A DNA stretch of 64,000 nt from Lachnospiraceae bacterium (GCA_021769135.1 JAETTM010000003.1:62001-126000), one strand, 5' to 3'. Numbered from the stretch's first letter, positions 41,654-51,468 are shown. The notes: generated by a model not told the origin, from the letters alone. Numbers and translations are program-made.

Positions 41654-42470
41654 CGGAATTGCAAGAAAACTACTTTCTGCCCCCTATATTGTCTGGGCTG
41701 CAATCTTCATTATCGTTCCTTTGGGAATGGTGTTTTATTACGGCCTGACAGATAAAACAGGGGCTTTTACTTTAGAAAACATAGCCGCTATCATGAGCGC
41801 GGAGCATGCCAAAGCATTGTGGATTTCCCTTGGCTTATCCTTAATAAGTACGGTTATCTGCTTCTTCCTGGCATACCCGCTGGCCATGATACTTGCCAAC
41901 ATGAATGTAAGCCAGCACAGTTTTATCGTGCTCATTTTCATCCTTCCCATGTGGATGAATTTCCTCCTGCGCACGTTGGCATGGCAGACTTTGTTGGAAA
42001 AAACGGGCGTTATCAACAACGTGCTCTCTTTCCTTCATCTTCCTGCCTTGAATATTATCAATACCCCTTATGCCATCGTTCTCGGTATGGTATATAATTT
42101 TTTGCCCTTTATGGTACTGCCCATCTACAATTCCCTAGTGAAAATCGACCCCAATGTGGTCAACGCGGCAAAAGACCTTGGGGCAAACGGGATACAGACC
42201 TTTTTTAAAATCACGCTGCCCCTGTCCGTGCCCGGCATTATCAGCGGGATTACCATGGTATTTATCCCCGCTTTGACCACTTTCGTCATCAGCAAGTTAT
42301 TGGGAGGCAGCAAAATACTTCTTATCGGAAATGTCATTGAAGAGGAATTCACCCAGGCGGGCAACTGGCATTTAGGAAGCGGCCTATCCATCGTGCTTAT
42401 GATTTTTATTATCGTCAACATGGTGGTGTCCGCCATATTCGATAAGGACGGGGAGGGAAGTTTTTTATGA
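41643..42470 (+). CDS. potB: Spermidine/putrescine ABC transporter permease
   Basis: 275 residues from a TTG start at 41643, which has GAGGAGG nine bases upstream inside the end of potA. Six membrane helices are visible. The permease EAA-like loop with [20 protein letters not shown] followed by [12 protein letters not shown] is present. It overlaps potC by four bases (ATGA). Confidence 0.95.
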   Translation: MKNNGIARKLLSAPYIVWAAIFIIVPLGMVFYYGLTDKTGAFTLENIAAIMSAEHAKALWISLGLSLISTVICFFLAYPLAMILANMNVSQHSFIVLIFILPMWMNFLLRTLAWQTLLEKTGVINNVLSFLHLPALNIINTPYAIVLGMVYNFLPFMVLPIYNSLVKIDPNVVNAAKDLGANGIQTFFKITLPLSVPGIISGITMVFIPALTTFVISKLLGGSKILLIGNVIEEEFTQAGNWHLGSGLSIVLMIFIIVNMVVSAIFDKDGEGSFL

Positions 42471-43240
42471 TAAGGACCGTAGCGAGAAAAATATATATCA
42501 TACTGATTTTTATTTTCCTTTATGCCCCCATTGCCACATTGATGATCCTTTCCTTCAATGCCAGCCGTACCAGGGCAAAATGGGGGGGAGTAACGTTGCA
42601 TTGGTATATTTCCCTTTTCGATAACAGGGAAATCTTGCAGGCGTTGTGGAATACCCTTTTTATCGCTTTTATATCCTCATTTATCGCCGTTGTCATCGGT
42701 ACGGTGGCGTGTATTGCCATCAACTATATGGGAAAACATAAGAGGGCTATCGTAATGGGCATAACAAACATCCCCATGCTGAACGCCGACATCGTAACGG
42801 GGATTTCGCTGATGCTTCTTTTCATCAGCCTGGGGATAAAATTGGGGATGGGCACTATCCTTTTGGCCCATATCACTTTCAATATTCCTTATGTAATCCT
42901 ATGCGTCATGCCCCGGATGAAGCAGCTGAACCCCAGCACCTTCGAAGCCGCCCTGGATTTGGGCGCTTCCCCCGCCTATGCTTTTTTTAAAGTGGTTTTC
43001 CCGGACATCCTGCCCGGCGTATTGTCTGGATTTTTAATGGCTTTTACCATGTCCCTAGACGATTTCATCATTACCCACTTTACTAAGGGGGCCGGTGTGG
43101 ACACTTTGTCCACCAAGATTTACACGGAAGTAAAAAAAGGAATAAAGCCGGAAATGTACGCCTTATCGACCATCATTTTCGTCACTGTGCTGCTGCTTTT
43201 ATTCCTCATCAATAAAGCGCCAAAAGAAAAATTGGATTAG
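42467..43240 (+). CDS. potC: Spermidine/putrescine ABC transporter permease
   Basis: 257 residues, six membrane helices. The EAA loop reads TFEAALDLGASPAYAFFKVV followed by FPDILPGVLSG. FLYAPIATLMILSFNASRT at the N-terminus is characteristic of PotC. It overlaps the end of potB by four bases and lies 15 bases before potD. Confidence 0.95.
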   Translation: MIRTVARKIYIILIFIFLYAPIATLMILSFNASRTRAKWGGVTLHWYISLFDNREILQALWNTLFIAFISSFIAVVIGTVACIAINYMGKHKRAIVMGITNIPMLNADIVTGISLMLLFISLGIKLGMGTILLAHITFNIPYVILCVMPRMKQLNPSTFEAALDLGASPAYAFFKVVFPDILPGVLSGFLMAFTMSLDDFIITHFTKGAGVDTLSTKIYTEVKKGIKPEMYALSTIIFVTVLLLLFLINKAPKEKLD

Positions 43241-43255
43241 CAGGAGGATTTATTT

Positions 43256-44314
43256 ATGAAAAAAATATCTGTCTTAGCCATATGCCTGGCGGCCGTCTTC
43301 TCCTTCATGGGCTGCGACGGCTCCCCTTCCGGGGAAAACGGGGAAGTAATCGTTTATAACTGGGGGGAATATTTAGACCCGGAAACCATTGAATTATTTG
43401 AAGAAGAAACCGGCATCAAAGTAATCTATGATGAATTTGAAACCAACGAAATTATGTACCCCAAGGTGGAAGCCGGGGCATCGGAATATGATGTCATCTG
43501 CCCTTCCGATTATATGATACAGAAAATGCTGGAAAACGACCTTTTGGCGGAACTTAATTTCGATAACCTCCCCAATGCAAAAGCCAATATCGGCGCACAA
43601 TACTGGGAACAATCCAAAGAATTCGACCCGGAAAACAAATATTCCGTTCCCTATTGCTGGGGCACTGTAGGAATTTTGTACAATAAAACCATGGTAGATG
43701 ATGCCGTGGACAGCTGGAACATCCTCTGGAACGAAAAATATAAGGACAATATCCTGATGCAGGACTCTGTGCGTGACGCTTTCATGGTCGGCCTGAAACT
43801 GAACGGCTATTCCATGAACTCCACAAATACTGAGGAATTGGAAACCGCAAAGAATTCCCTCATCCAGCAAAAGCCTTTCGTTCAGGCCTATGTGGTAGAC
43901 CAGGTCAGGGATAAAATGATAGGCAACGAAGCCGCCATCGGCGTCATCTATTCCGGGGAAGCCATCTACACCCAAAGGGAAAACCCTGATTTAGAATACG
44001 TCATCCCAAAAGAAGGCACCAACGTATGGATTGACTCCTGGGTCATCTCAAAGAATGCGCCCAATAAAGAAAACGGTGAAAAATTCATCGACTTCATGTG
44101 CCGCCCGGAAATCGCCCTGATGAACTTCAACTTCATCACCTACTCCACCCCCAACGATGCGGCCAGAGAGTTAATCGAAGATGAAGACATCCGGAACTCC
44201 CCCATCGCCTTTCCCGATTTATCCCAATACGATAATCTGGAAACCTTCCAATATCTTGGGGAAGAAGCCGACAGAATATACAACGACCTCTGGAAAGAAG
44301 TAAAATCCGAATAA
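43256..44314 (+). CDS. potD: Spermidine/putrescine-binding lipoprotein
   Basis: 352 residues. An N-terminal signal ends in a lipobox-like FSFMGC, so the protein should be anchored by lipid outside the membrane. The mature part has the PotD pattern VYNWGEYLDPETIELFEEET, YDVICPSDYMIQKML, PYCWGTVGILYNKTMV and VIPKEGTNVWIDSWVI. It delivers polyamines to PotBC. AGGAGG is seven bases before the ATG. It is the last gene of the operon; the long palindromic element begins two bases after its stop. Confidence 0.95.
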   Translation: MKKISVLAICLAAVFSFMGCDGSPSGENGEVIVYNWGEYLDPETIELFEEETGIKVIYDEFETNEIMYPKVEAGASEYDVICPSDYMIQKMLENDLLAELNFDNLPNAKANIGAQYWEQSKEFDPENKYSVPYCWGTVGILYNKTMVDDAVDSWNILWNEKYKDNILMQDSVRDAFMVGLKLNGYSMNSTNTEELETAKNSLIQQKPFVQAYVVDQVRDKMIGNEAAIGVIYSGEAIYTQRENPDLEYVIPKEGTNVWIDSWVISKNAPNKENGEKFIDFMCRPEIALMNFNFITYSTPNDAARELIEDEDIRNSPIAFPDLSQYDNLETFQYLGEEADRIYNDLWKEVKSE

Positions 44315-44316
44315 CC

Positions 44317-44587
44317 AATGCCCTCTCTTCCTAGCTTTCCCTCCTGAAAAGCGTAGGAAGAGAGGGCATTCCCATCCGTTTCTGCTGCCTTGTTTTCTGC
44401 AGCGGTTTTGCTTAGCAGAATGACCAAAAACCCAGGGAAGCCGTGCCACGGACGGCACGGCTAGTCTGTATGCGGCACGGAAGCCGCTTACAGACGGCCC
44501 GGACGGCCGCCACAATCTTCCCATTCTGCTTAGCAAACCCCTGCAGAAAACCCGGCAGCAGAAACGGATGGGAATGCCCCCTCTTCC
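44317..44587. repeat. 271-bp multi-hairpin palindromic element between potD and proA
   Basis: Nearly the whole 278-base convergent gap is base-paired. (1) 44317-44333 pairs perfectly with 44354-44370 (17 bp, extended by GCTTT/AAAGC). (2) 44356-44389 pairs with 44554-44587 (33 of 34 positions), and 44393-44422 continues with 44522-44550, giving an imperfect stem of about 67 bp. Helices 1 and 2 compete for 44356-44370. (3) Inside are three hairpins: AGCCGTGCC/GGCACGGCT (44439-44462), GTCTGTA-GCGGC/GCCGC-TACAGAC (44464-44495) and CGGCC/GGCCG (44495-44509), whose loops all contain CGGA. There is no open reading frame and no T run typical of terminators. Confidence 0.8.
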
Positions 44588-44592
44588 GGCCT

Positions 44593-45846
44593 CTACCTTA
44601 TCTGCCCCTCCCCCTCAATCAAATACTTATAAGAAGTCAATTCCTTCACCCCCATAGGTCCCCTGGCGTGCATTTTCTGGGTACTGATTCCAATCTCCGC
44701 GCCAAATCCAAATTCAAACCCATCGGTAAAGCGGGTGGACGCATTGACATATACACAGGCCGCATCGATTTCGTTCAGAAACGTCTCGGCATTTTTCTTA
44801 TTTTCCGTTATAATGGCTTCGGAATGCTTCGTATTGTATTTATTGATGTGGGCAATTGCCTCTTCCATCGTTTCCACTGTTTTGATGGAGATAATATAAT
44901 CCAGGTATTCCTTCCCATAATCCTCTTCCGTTGCTTCCCTGGCATCCCCTATCAATCCGCATGCTATTTCATCCCCCCGCATCTCCACATTCCTCGATTG
45001 CAGGGCCTGCGCCAACTCAGGCAGGAAGCTGTCCGCTATGGCGCGATGGACGACTAAGGACTCACAGGCATTGCAGACGCCGATGCGCTGCGTTTTCGCA
45101 TTTATGATAATGGGCAGCGCTTTATTAAAATCCGCGTATTCATCCACGTAGATATGGCAATTTCCTGTTCCAGTTTCAATAACCGGAATTGTGCTGTTTT
45201 CCACCACGCTGCGAATCAGCCCGGATCCTCCCCTGGGAATCAGCACATCCACATATTGGTTCAATTTCATAAAACGGGAGGTCACCTCCCTGTCTGCGCT
45301 TTCAATCAGCTGGAGGGCATCCTGGCAAATGCCGTTCTTCCTCAAGGCGTTCCTGATGGAGGCAGTAATCGCCGCGTTGGATTTCAAGGCATCGCTGCCG
45401 CCCTTAAGTATAACCGCATTCCCCGCTTTAAAACAAAGCCCGAAGGCATCCGCCGTTACATTCGGACGCGATTCGTAGATAATGCCGATAACACCGAAAG
45501 GTACCCTTACTTTTCTGATTTTCAGCCCGTTAGGGCGCATGAATTCTTCCATGACTTCTCCTACCGGGTCAGCCAGCTCCGCTACCTGCTCCAGCCCTTC
45601 CGCCATGGCCGCTATCCGCTCTTTATTTAGCCGGAGCCTGTCCAGCATACCCGGAGGCATCCCATTTTCTTCCCCTTGTTTTATGTCTTTTGCATTCTCT
45701 TCTAAAATGATTGAACTATCGGCAATCAATTCCTTTGCCGCCGCCCTAAGCGCATGGCTTTTCTTCTCCGAGGTCAGCCTCTGCAGTTCATATTTTGCGG
45801 CTGCCGCCTTTTGTCCCATTCTAATTAAATCCATGTTTTTAACCAT
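44593..45846 (-). CDS. proA: Glutamate-5-semialdehyde dehydrogenase (gamma-glutamyl phosphate reductase)
   Basis: 417 residues. NADPH-dependent reduction of gamma-glutamyl phosphate, second step of proline synthesis. Motifs: [47 protein letters not shown], and the catalytic Cys in [16 protein letters not shown]. The first ATG (45846) is one base after AGGAG; a second ATG at 45834 is the other choice. It ends the proB-DUF896-fthC-proA group. Confidence 0.96.
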   Translation of the reverse strand: MVKNMDLIRMGQKAAAAKYELQRLTSEKKSHALRAAAKELIADSSIILEENAKDIKQGEENGMPPGMLDRLRLNKERIAAMAEGLEQVAELADPVGEVMEEFMRPNGLKIRKVRVPFGVIGIIYESRPNVTADAFGLCFKAGNAVILKGGSDALKSNAAITASIRNALRKNGICQDALQLIESADREVTSRFMKLNQYVDVLIPRGGSGLIRSVVENSTIPVIETGTGNCHIYVDEYADFNKALPIIINAKTQRIGVCNACESLVVHRAIADSFLPELAQALQSRNVEMRGDEIACGLIGDAREATEEDYGKEYLDYIISIKTVETMEEAIAHINKYNTKHSEAIITENKKNAETFLNEIDAACVYVNASTRFTDGFEFGFGAEIGISTQKMHARGPMGVKELTSYKYLIEGEGQIR

Positions 45847-45883
45847 ACTCCTTTCAAAACCTTGATATTGAATTCACCCTTTA

Positions 45884-46462
45884 CTATATGATATCCCTTT
45901 CCGTTATTACCATATCCGCCTTTTTATCATAGCTGTCCGCAGGAATTCTTTTCTGCAGCTGGCATGAAAAACATACCCCTATTAATTTTATTTCCCCACA
46001 TCCATCCCCGTTTCTTTCCAAATATCTGTCATAATAGCCTTTTCCATAGCCCATCCGGTTTCTTTCTTCATCAAATGCACTTCCCGGCAGAATCATCAGG
46101 CACTTCCCGCCCCTGGCCAACCCTGGTACGAACTTCCTTTCCTTTTTCCCTTGAGGCTCCCTGATTCCGCAATACCCTTCCTCCACGTCCTGCATGGAAA
46201 AAATTTCATAGAAATTCATCTCATCGCCTTCCACCTTCGGGCAGTATACCTTTTTCCCTTGGGAAAGAGCATCCTGTATAAGGCTTTCCGTCTCCACCTC
46301 GCTCCTGTAGGATATATAGGCCAGGACTATATCCGCTTCCTTATACCATAACGTGTCCATCGCACGTGCCATAATTTCCTTGCTTTTCCTATATCGCTCC
46401 TTGCCTGTCATCGCATCCCGCAAGGCCAGAATTTCCCTTCTAATGCGTGCCTTTGTTTCCAT
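45884..46462 (-). CDS. fthC: 5-formyltetrahydrofolate cyclo-ligase
   Basis: 192 residues from ATG 46462 (GGGGGAAAGG upstream). It converts 5-formyl-THF to 5,10-methenyl-THF. Motifs: KARIRREILALRDAM, YISYRSEVETESLI, GKKVYCPKVEG, LPGSAFDEERNRMGYGKGYY and DRYL. Its start lies within the last 23 bases of the DUF896 gene. It is placed between two proline genes, a common mixed operon in Clostridia. Confidence 0.95.
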   Translation of the reverse strand: METKARIRREILALRDAMTGKERYRKSKEIMARAMDTLWYKEADIVLAYISYRSEVETESLIQDALSQGKKVYCPKVEGDEMNFYEIFSMQDVEEGYCGIREPQGKKERKFVPGLARGGKCLMILPGSAFDEERNRMGYGKGYYDRYLERNGDGCGEIKLIGVCFSCQLQKRIPADSYDKKADMVITERDII

Positions 46463-46667
46463 ACCTTTCCCCCAGATTCGTAACGGAGCCATCCTTTTCC
46501 TGAATATCGATATTATTCAGCTGCCCTCTAAGATTGGCGCGTATACTGGCGATATATTCGCTCCGCAGGGCTGCCTGCTCTTTCTTTTCTTCTTCCGTCA
46601 GCCCTTCCGCCTTAGATTTATGGTAAAGCTCATTAATCCGTGCTATCTTCTTTTCCATACTGTCCAT
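46440..46667 (-). CDS. DUF896 family protein
   Basis: 75 residues, all helical and charged. It begins EKKIARINELYHKSKAEGLT, then EEEKKEQAALRSEYIASIR and ends with a GxxLG-like tail. DUF896 (YnzC-type) proteins are small three-helix proteins; B. subtilis YnzC is SOS-linked by genome position only. The function is unknown. ATG 46667 is chosen; 46658 is an alternative. It overlaps fthC by 23 bases. Confidence 0.88.
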   Translation of the reverse strand: MDSMEKKIARINELYHKSKAEGLTEEEKKEQAALRSEYIASIRANLRGQLNNIDIQEKDGSVTNLGERYGNKGTH

Positions 46668-46795
46668 TGTCCGTTTTCCTCTCTTCCTTCCCAGAATTTC
46701 CTCCTGCCCTATCTTTGCGAAGAAATTCTATCCTTGTTCCTTTCCCCATGCTTTACTTCCGCATTCCAATCCATATTCCTGCTGTCGGCCCGTCC

Positions 46796-47680
46796 TTAGG
46801 AATGCATCTGTTCCACAAACCCCGGCAAATCAAAGTATGCATCCCGGCTTCCTACGAACAAGGTGCCGATATCCTGCCCGTCCAATATGCGGTGCAGTAC
46901 CTTAATATCTTTGCTATTGGCAATTACCATATCGATATGGGAGCTTGTAGCTATCTTGGCCGCTATCAGCTTCGTGTTCATCCCTCCGGTCCCCACATCG
47001 CTTCCCGTAGAAGGCTTGCCCATCTCCATCAATTCCTCGCTTAATTCTTCCACTATCCGAATAAACCGCGCATCTTTATTTTTTCTCGGATCGTCGGTGT
47101 ACAGCCCATCGATATCCGAAAGCAGTATGAGCAGATCCGCCTCCACCAGCGCTGCTACAATGGCTGAAAGGCTGTCATTATCGCCAAATTCTATCTCATA
47201 AGTAGCTACCGTATCGTTTTCGTTCACAATGGGGATAACGCCCAGTTTAAACAGCTCCGAGAAGGTATTATGGGCATTATAACGGTTCAGATTGTCCACA
47301 ATTGTATTCTTTGTCATCAATATCTGGGCCGCTACCTGATTGTATTCCGCAAAGATTTTCTGGTAAGTCATCATAAGCCTGGCCTGTCCTACTGCCGCGC
47401 ATGCCTGCTTTTCTGCAATTGCCCTTTCGCCTGCCTGCCCGAATTCCCTAAGATGGACCGCTTTCTTTCCCACCGCAATTGCCCCGGAAGTCACCAGCAC
47501 GACATCCTTTCCCCGGTTTCTCATATCGCAAAGTTCCCGTACCAGGACATCCAGTTTCGTGTAATCCAAATCCCCGGTTTCCGGGTGCTGCAGCGAAGAG
47601 GAACCAATTTTCACTACAATCCTCTTTTTATCCTTCAATCGTTTCCTATACTCTTCATGATTTCCATTTTTCTTCATCAC
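46796..47680 (-). CDS. proB: Glutamate 5-kinase, short form without PUA domain
   Basis: 294 residues. It phosphorylates glutamate, first step of proline synthesis. Motifs: RIVVKIGSSSLQH, LVTSGAIAVGKKAV, INENDTVATYEIEFGDND, LLILLSDIDGLYTDDP and GTGGMNTKLIAAKIA. The amino-acid kinase domain is complete, but the C-terminal PUA domain of many ProB proteins (total about 370) is missing. The start is GTG 47680 or the next codon ATG 47677. First of the proB-DUF896-fthC-proA group. Confidence 0.95.
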   Translation of the reverse strand: MMKKNGNHEEYRKRLKDKKRIVVKIGSSSLQHPETGDLDYTKLDVLVRELCDMRNRGKDVVLVTSGAIAVGKKAVHLREFGQAGERAIAEKQACAAVGQARLMMTYQKIFAEYNQVAAQILMTKNTIVDNLNRYNAHNTFSELFKLGVIPIVNENDTVATYEIEFGDNDSLSAIVAALVEADLLILLSDIDGLYTDDPRKNKDARFIRIVEELSEELMEMGKPSTGSDVGTGGMNTKLIAAKIATSSHIDMVIANSKDIKVLHRILDGQDIGTLFVGSRDAYFDLPGFVEQMHS

Positions 47681-47744
47681 AGTCAGCCCTGCTCCTTCGT
47701 TTTTTCATTTGTTTTTGCATAAAATCTGTTTTCGCCCTGCACTT

Positions 47745-49391
47745 CTATCCCTTAAACGGCTGATATTCCCTGGCAATCTGCTCTGCCGTCCGGATGCCGT
47801 CCATCGCCGCCGACATAATCCCGCCTGCGTAGCCGGCGCCTTCCCCGCAGGGAAAAAGCCCGCAGATTTCCGACTGCCCGTTTTCCCTCCGGCGGATTCT
47901 CACCGGGGATGAGGTCCTGCTCTCTATTCCCGATAGGACTACGCCGTCCGACCCAAATCCCGGAATCCTCCGGCCAAACTCCTCCATCCCTTCCACGAAT
48001 GCCCGGTTTAATGCGTCCGGCATAATGTTATGCACTTCCCCAAACTTCCATCCCCCTTTGATTTGCGGAATGCATTGCCCATATGTACTGTCATACTCCC
48101 TCATTTCTCCCCATACAGCCCTTTTAAAATCCCCGTAATATTCCACGGGCACCTTCCCGTTTCCAATTTCATATGCCCGTTCTTCCAGCCTGCGCTGAAA
48201 TTCTATCCCGCCTAGCGGATGGGAAGTTCCATAATCCTTTGGCGTCACCGATACAATAATCGCGCTATTGGCATTTCGCCCATCCCTCCTGCTGTAGCTC
48301 ATTCCATTTACAGCCAGCCGCCCTTCCTCGGAAGAGGCATTTACCACATAACCGCCCGGACACATGCAAAAGGAATACACGCCCCTTCCATCCTTCGCCT
48401 GAGCCGTCACTTTATAAGAAGCCGGAGGAAGGTATTCGGGCCGTTCCATTCCATATTGGGCCAAATCCACTAATTTTTGTGGATGTTCCGCCCTAAGCCC
48501 TACCGCAAAAGATTTCGCTTCCATAGGAACTTTCCTTTGATACAGCATTTCAAAAGTATCCCTGGCGCTGTGCCCGATAGCCAGTACCACCACATCTGTA
48601 TCTATCTTTGTTCCTTTTCCCTCATCTTCCCTTTTTTCAACTTCCAAAGCTTTTATTCTGCCATCCTCTATATATAAATCCGTTACTTTCGTATTAAAAT
48701 GCACTTCCCCCCCATGGGAAATAATGGTCTTGCGCATATTCCTTACCACATCCATCAAAATATCCGTTCCAATATGCGGTTTCCCATCATATAAAATATT
48801 TTCAGGCGCTCCTGCTGCCGCAAAGATAGATAATACTTCCCGGCTCCGCCCATCCTTGTCCTTCACTAACGTATTCAGCTTTCCGTCGGAAAACGTTCCG
48901 GCTCCCCCTTCCCCAAACTGTATATTGCATTCCCTGTCCAACCTGCCCGTCTTCCAAAACTCTTCCACCTTCTCATATCTGTGCTCCACATCCATCCCCC
49001 GTTCCAGCAAAATGGGCCGATATCCATGGAGGGCCAGCATATATCCGCAAAACAGCCCCGCCGGACCGGTCCCTATAATAACCGCCCTGTGCGTCATTTT
49101 TTCCCTGCCGGGAGAAGGGAAAACATATCCCACAGATTCCAGAACGCTCATTTGATTGCCGTCTGACCATTTTTTCTCTTCGCTTTCTTTCAGCCCTTTT
49201 ACATCCACAGTATAAGAATAAAAAATATCCGGCTTCTTTCTCGCATCCAAAGAGCGCTTAACGATTTGATAAGTGAACTCCTGCTTTTCTTTCAGCTTTA
49301 ACAGCCTTCGAATTTTATTTTTTAAAAGATCCCCTTCCCTTTCGGCCGTTTCCGGTCCGGCTTTTAACTTTATCTGGTTGATTCGAATCAT
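47745..49391 (-). CDS. FAD-dependent oxidoreductase (COG2509-like)
   Basis: 548 residues from ATG 49391, five bases after GGAGG. A Rossmann dinucleotide motif GTGPAGLFCGYMLALHG lies near residue 105, preceded by an N-terminal RNA-binding-like domain. QFGEGGAGTFSDGKL and VLAIGHSARDTFEMLYQ are typical of the uncharacterised NAD(FAD)-utilising dehydrogenases of COG2509. The end, SPVRIRRRENG then CGEGAGYAGGIMSAAMDG, matches this family. The substrate is unknown. It is followed by a second flavoprotein on the same strand. Confidence 0.85.
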   Translation of the reverse strand: MIRINQIKLKAGPETAEREGDLLKNKIRRLLKLKEKQEFTYQIVKRSLDARKKPDIFYSYTVDVKGLKESEEKKWSDGNQMSVLESVGYVFPSPGREKMTHRAVIIGTGPAGLFCGYMLALHGYRPILLERGMDVEHRYEKVEEFWKTGRLDRECNIQFGEGGAGTFSDGKLNTLVKDKDGRSREVLSIFAAAGAPENILYDGKPHIGTDILMDVVRNMRKTIISHGGEVHFNTKVTDLYIEDGRIKALEVEKREDEGKGTKIDTDVVVLAIGHSARDTFEMLYQRKVPMEAKSFAVGLRAEHPQKLVDLAQYGMERPEYLPPASYKVTAQAKDGRGVYSFCMCPGGYVVNASSEEGRLAVNGMSYSRRDGRNANSAIIVSVTPKDYGTSHPLGGIEFQRRLEERAYEIGNGKVPVEYYGDFKRAVWGEMREYDSTYGQCIPQIKGGWKFGEVHNIMPDALNRAFVEGMEEFGRRIPGFGSDGVVLSGIESRTSSPVRIRRRENGQSEICGLFPCGEGAGYAGGIMSAAMDGIRTAEQIAREYQPFKG

Positions 49392-49427
49392 ATTTGCCTC
49401 CATTTTTGCACGGCTTTTATCCCCTAA

Positions 49428-50696
49428 TCAGTGCAGCCCATGCTGATTTGCCGCGCTCATCCCTGCAATAAAACCGCTGGTCCATGCCCATTGCAGATTG
49501 TAGCCGCCGCATCTTCCATCCACATCCAGCATCTCCCCAGCAAAATATAACCCCGGAATTTTAACGGATTCCAGGTTTCCCGTCACTTCCTCCATATCTA
49601 TGCCGCCCGCTGTAACCTGCGCGTTTTCAAAGGAATTCGCCGCCAATATATGTACCTTCATCCTCTTATAAGAGCCCAAAAGCTTCTGCAGCCGCTCATT
49701 CCCCAATCGGGCCGCCCTATCTCCCGGTTTATATCCCGCTTCCTTTATCATCATCAGATTAACCTTTTTATTGGCCATGCCTAACAGAAATTCCTCCAAT
49801 GTCTTTTCGCCGGCTTTTTTTATCCTCAGCATGCACATCCTTTCAAAATCCGTTTCCCCCATTTGAGGCAGCAAATCTATCCGCACTTCCGCCCTTTTTC
49901 CCGCTTCAAGCAAATAAGCGGCATCGCGGCTTAACTGGAACACGGGGATGCCGGAAATACCGTAATTTGTAAACTGCAATTCCCCTATCTCTTCCGCTAT
50001 CGGGTTTTTTCCGTCCTCTTCGCTGTACAGCCTAAGCCTTGCCTCGCATCTGACGCCCGCTATCATCTTAAAAAAGCCGTCCTTGCATCTTAACTGGACC
50101 AATGCCGGAACAACCGGAACCACATGATGCCCTAATTTTTTTGCCAATGCCAATCCGCTGCCATCCGACCCCGTCTTAGGCGCCGCGCACCCCCCGCAGG
50201 CAAGTATGACTGTGTCATAGCTTTCTTTCCCTTTCCCCAATAAAGTATTGACGGCAAACGTTCCTGCCCGCCTATCCCTGACAATCCCGTCCACCTGCTC
50301 GGACAGCCTGACTGTTATTCCTGCACGTTCCATCTCCAGCCGTAATACGTCCAACACTGTAGAAGCCTGTTCCGACCAAGGATACAAATACCCGTGCTTT
50401 TCCTTCACCAGCATTCCCGCATCGGTGAAAAAATCCACCGCATCCTCCGGCGAAAATCTGGAAAAACATTCCTCCAGCTTTTGCACTCCCCCATGATAAT
50501 TTTCCCGGCCCAGATTCCTGTTTGAAAAATTACATTTTCCATTGCCTGTGGCCAGAATCTTTTTTCCGACCCTGTCATTCCTTTCATAGACCGTCACCAG
50601 TGCGCCGCATCTTCCGGCCGTTATCGCCGCCATCATCCCCGCCGCGCCCCCGCCGATTACCGCAACTTTCTTCACTGCATTTTCTTTCCTGTCCAT
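49428..50696 (-). CDS. BaiN/HI0933-like flavoprotein
   Basis: 422 residues from ATG 50696 (AAAGG upstream). The N-terminal FAD motif KVAVIGGGAAGMMAAITAGR is complete, followed by NDRVGKKILATGNGKCNFSN, which is diagnostic for the HI0933/BaiN family, and ends with GGYNLQWAWTSGFIAGM. The named member BaiN reduces bile-acid intermediates in one Clostridium, but most members have unknown roles; no other bai gene is present, so I do not assign that activity. It lies 36 bases before the other flavoprotein gene. Confidence 0.88.
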   Translation of the reverse strand: MDRKENAVKKVAVIGGGAAGMMAAITAGRCGALVTVYERNDRVGKKILATGNGKCNFSNRNLGRENYHGGVQKLEECFSRFSPEDAVDFFTDAGMLVKEKHGYLYPWSEQASTVLDVLRLEMERAGITVRLSEQVDGIVRDRRAGTFAVNTLLGKGKESYDTVILACGGCAAPKTGSDGSGLALAKKLGHHVVPVVPALVQLRCKDGFFKMIAGVRCEARLRLYSEEDGKNPIAEEIGELQFTNYGISGIPVFQLSRDAAYLLEAGKRAEVRIDLLPQMGETDFERMCMLRIKKAGEKTLEEFLLGMANKKVNLMMIKEAGYKPGDRAARLGNERLQKLLGSYKRMKVHILAANSFENAQVTAGGIDMEEVTGNLESVKIPGLYFAGEMLDVDGRCGGYNLQWAWTSGFIAGMSAANQHGLH

Positions 50697-50835
50697 CCCG
50701 CTTACCTTTCGCTTTCCTGCTTTCCATCCCATTATATCAATTCCCCCAGACTTTCCGCAAGACTTCCTTTATCCATTTCATTAGTGAAATCTGCTCCGCC
50801 GTACCGCCCTGGGCTGAACTGTTATCCTCCGAAGC

Positions 50836-51468
50836 TTAACTGGAATAAGACTCCAGGAAATTATAAAGCTCTTCCTCCGTAGCCACATATTTATTCTGTA
50901 TAATCTCCTGTTTCAACCCATCCGGCAGGGAATCCAGCGTAATGTTCGTATTCATATATACCGTTTTTAAATCATCGCAGTATACGACCACATAATTTTT
51001 TTCATTCACCAGATAAAAGCTAGTGCTCACCTCCTTGAAAATATAACTCTTGCGCACCACTACCCTTTCTTTGGAAAAAGAGGCCACTTCCACGCTGACA
51101 AATCCTAACTCCTGATCCTTCAGGGAAGGGGACTGCTGATACAGATCCATTTCCTTCACAAACTGCTGCCTGTCCATCCCTATATACTTATCCGGCACTT
51201 TCCATTTCGTTTCCACGGAAGTATTCTTCTTCAAATCCACTTCCTCGATAATATATTGGGTGTCCGCACCGATAACCTGTTCTTCTTCCCTGGCGGTAGG
51301 AATGATTTGAGGCTCCTCGCTCACCCCGCTGCTCCTTTCCTCTATCTCTACCGTCCTGAATTTCCCCGGATAAAATTCTTCCTGCAGCTTCATATGGGAA
51401 TAGAACCCCAATGTGTACATCCCCATAGGTAAAATAAAAAAAAGACTGATACGTTTTACAAATTTCAT
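50836..51468 (-). CDS. BofC C-terminal domain-like membrane-anchored protein
   Basis: 210 residues from ATG 51468 (GGAGAGG upstream). One N-terminal membrane segment (residues 5-22) is followed by an extracytoplasmic region. The C-terminal 60 residues (YVVVYCDDLKTVYMNTNITL, then SLPDGLKQEIIQNKYV, EEELYNFLESYSS) resemble the C-terminal domain of BofC, the forespore protein that restrains SpoIVB in sigma-K activation. The N-terminal BofC domain is not evident. It sits between a SpoVB-type flippase and a flavoprotein; a sporulation role is plausible but inferred. Confidence 0.65.
   Translation of the reverse strand: MKFVKRISLFFILPMGMYTLGFYSHMKLQEEFYPGKFRTVEIEERSSGVSEEPQIIPTAREEEQVIGADTQYIIEEVDLKKNTSVETKWKVPDKYIGMDRQQFVKEMDLYQQSPSLKDQELGFVSVEVASFSKERVVVRKSYIFKEVSTSFYLVNEKNYVVVYCDDLKTVYMNTNITLDSLPDGLKQEIIQNKYVATEEELYNFLESYSS

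Noticed and set aside
49428-50696. Assignment as bile-acid enzyme BaiN
   Set aside because: No other bai gene is nearby; the HI0933 family is broad and mostly uncharacterised.
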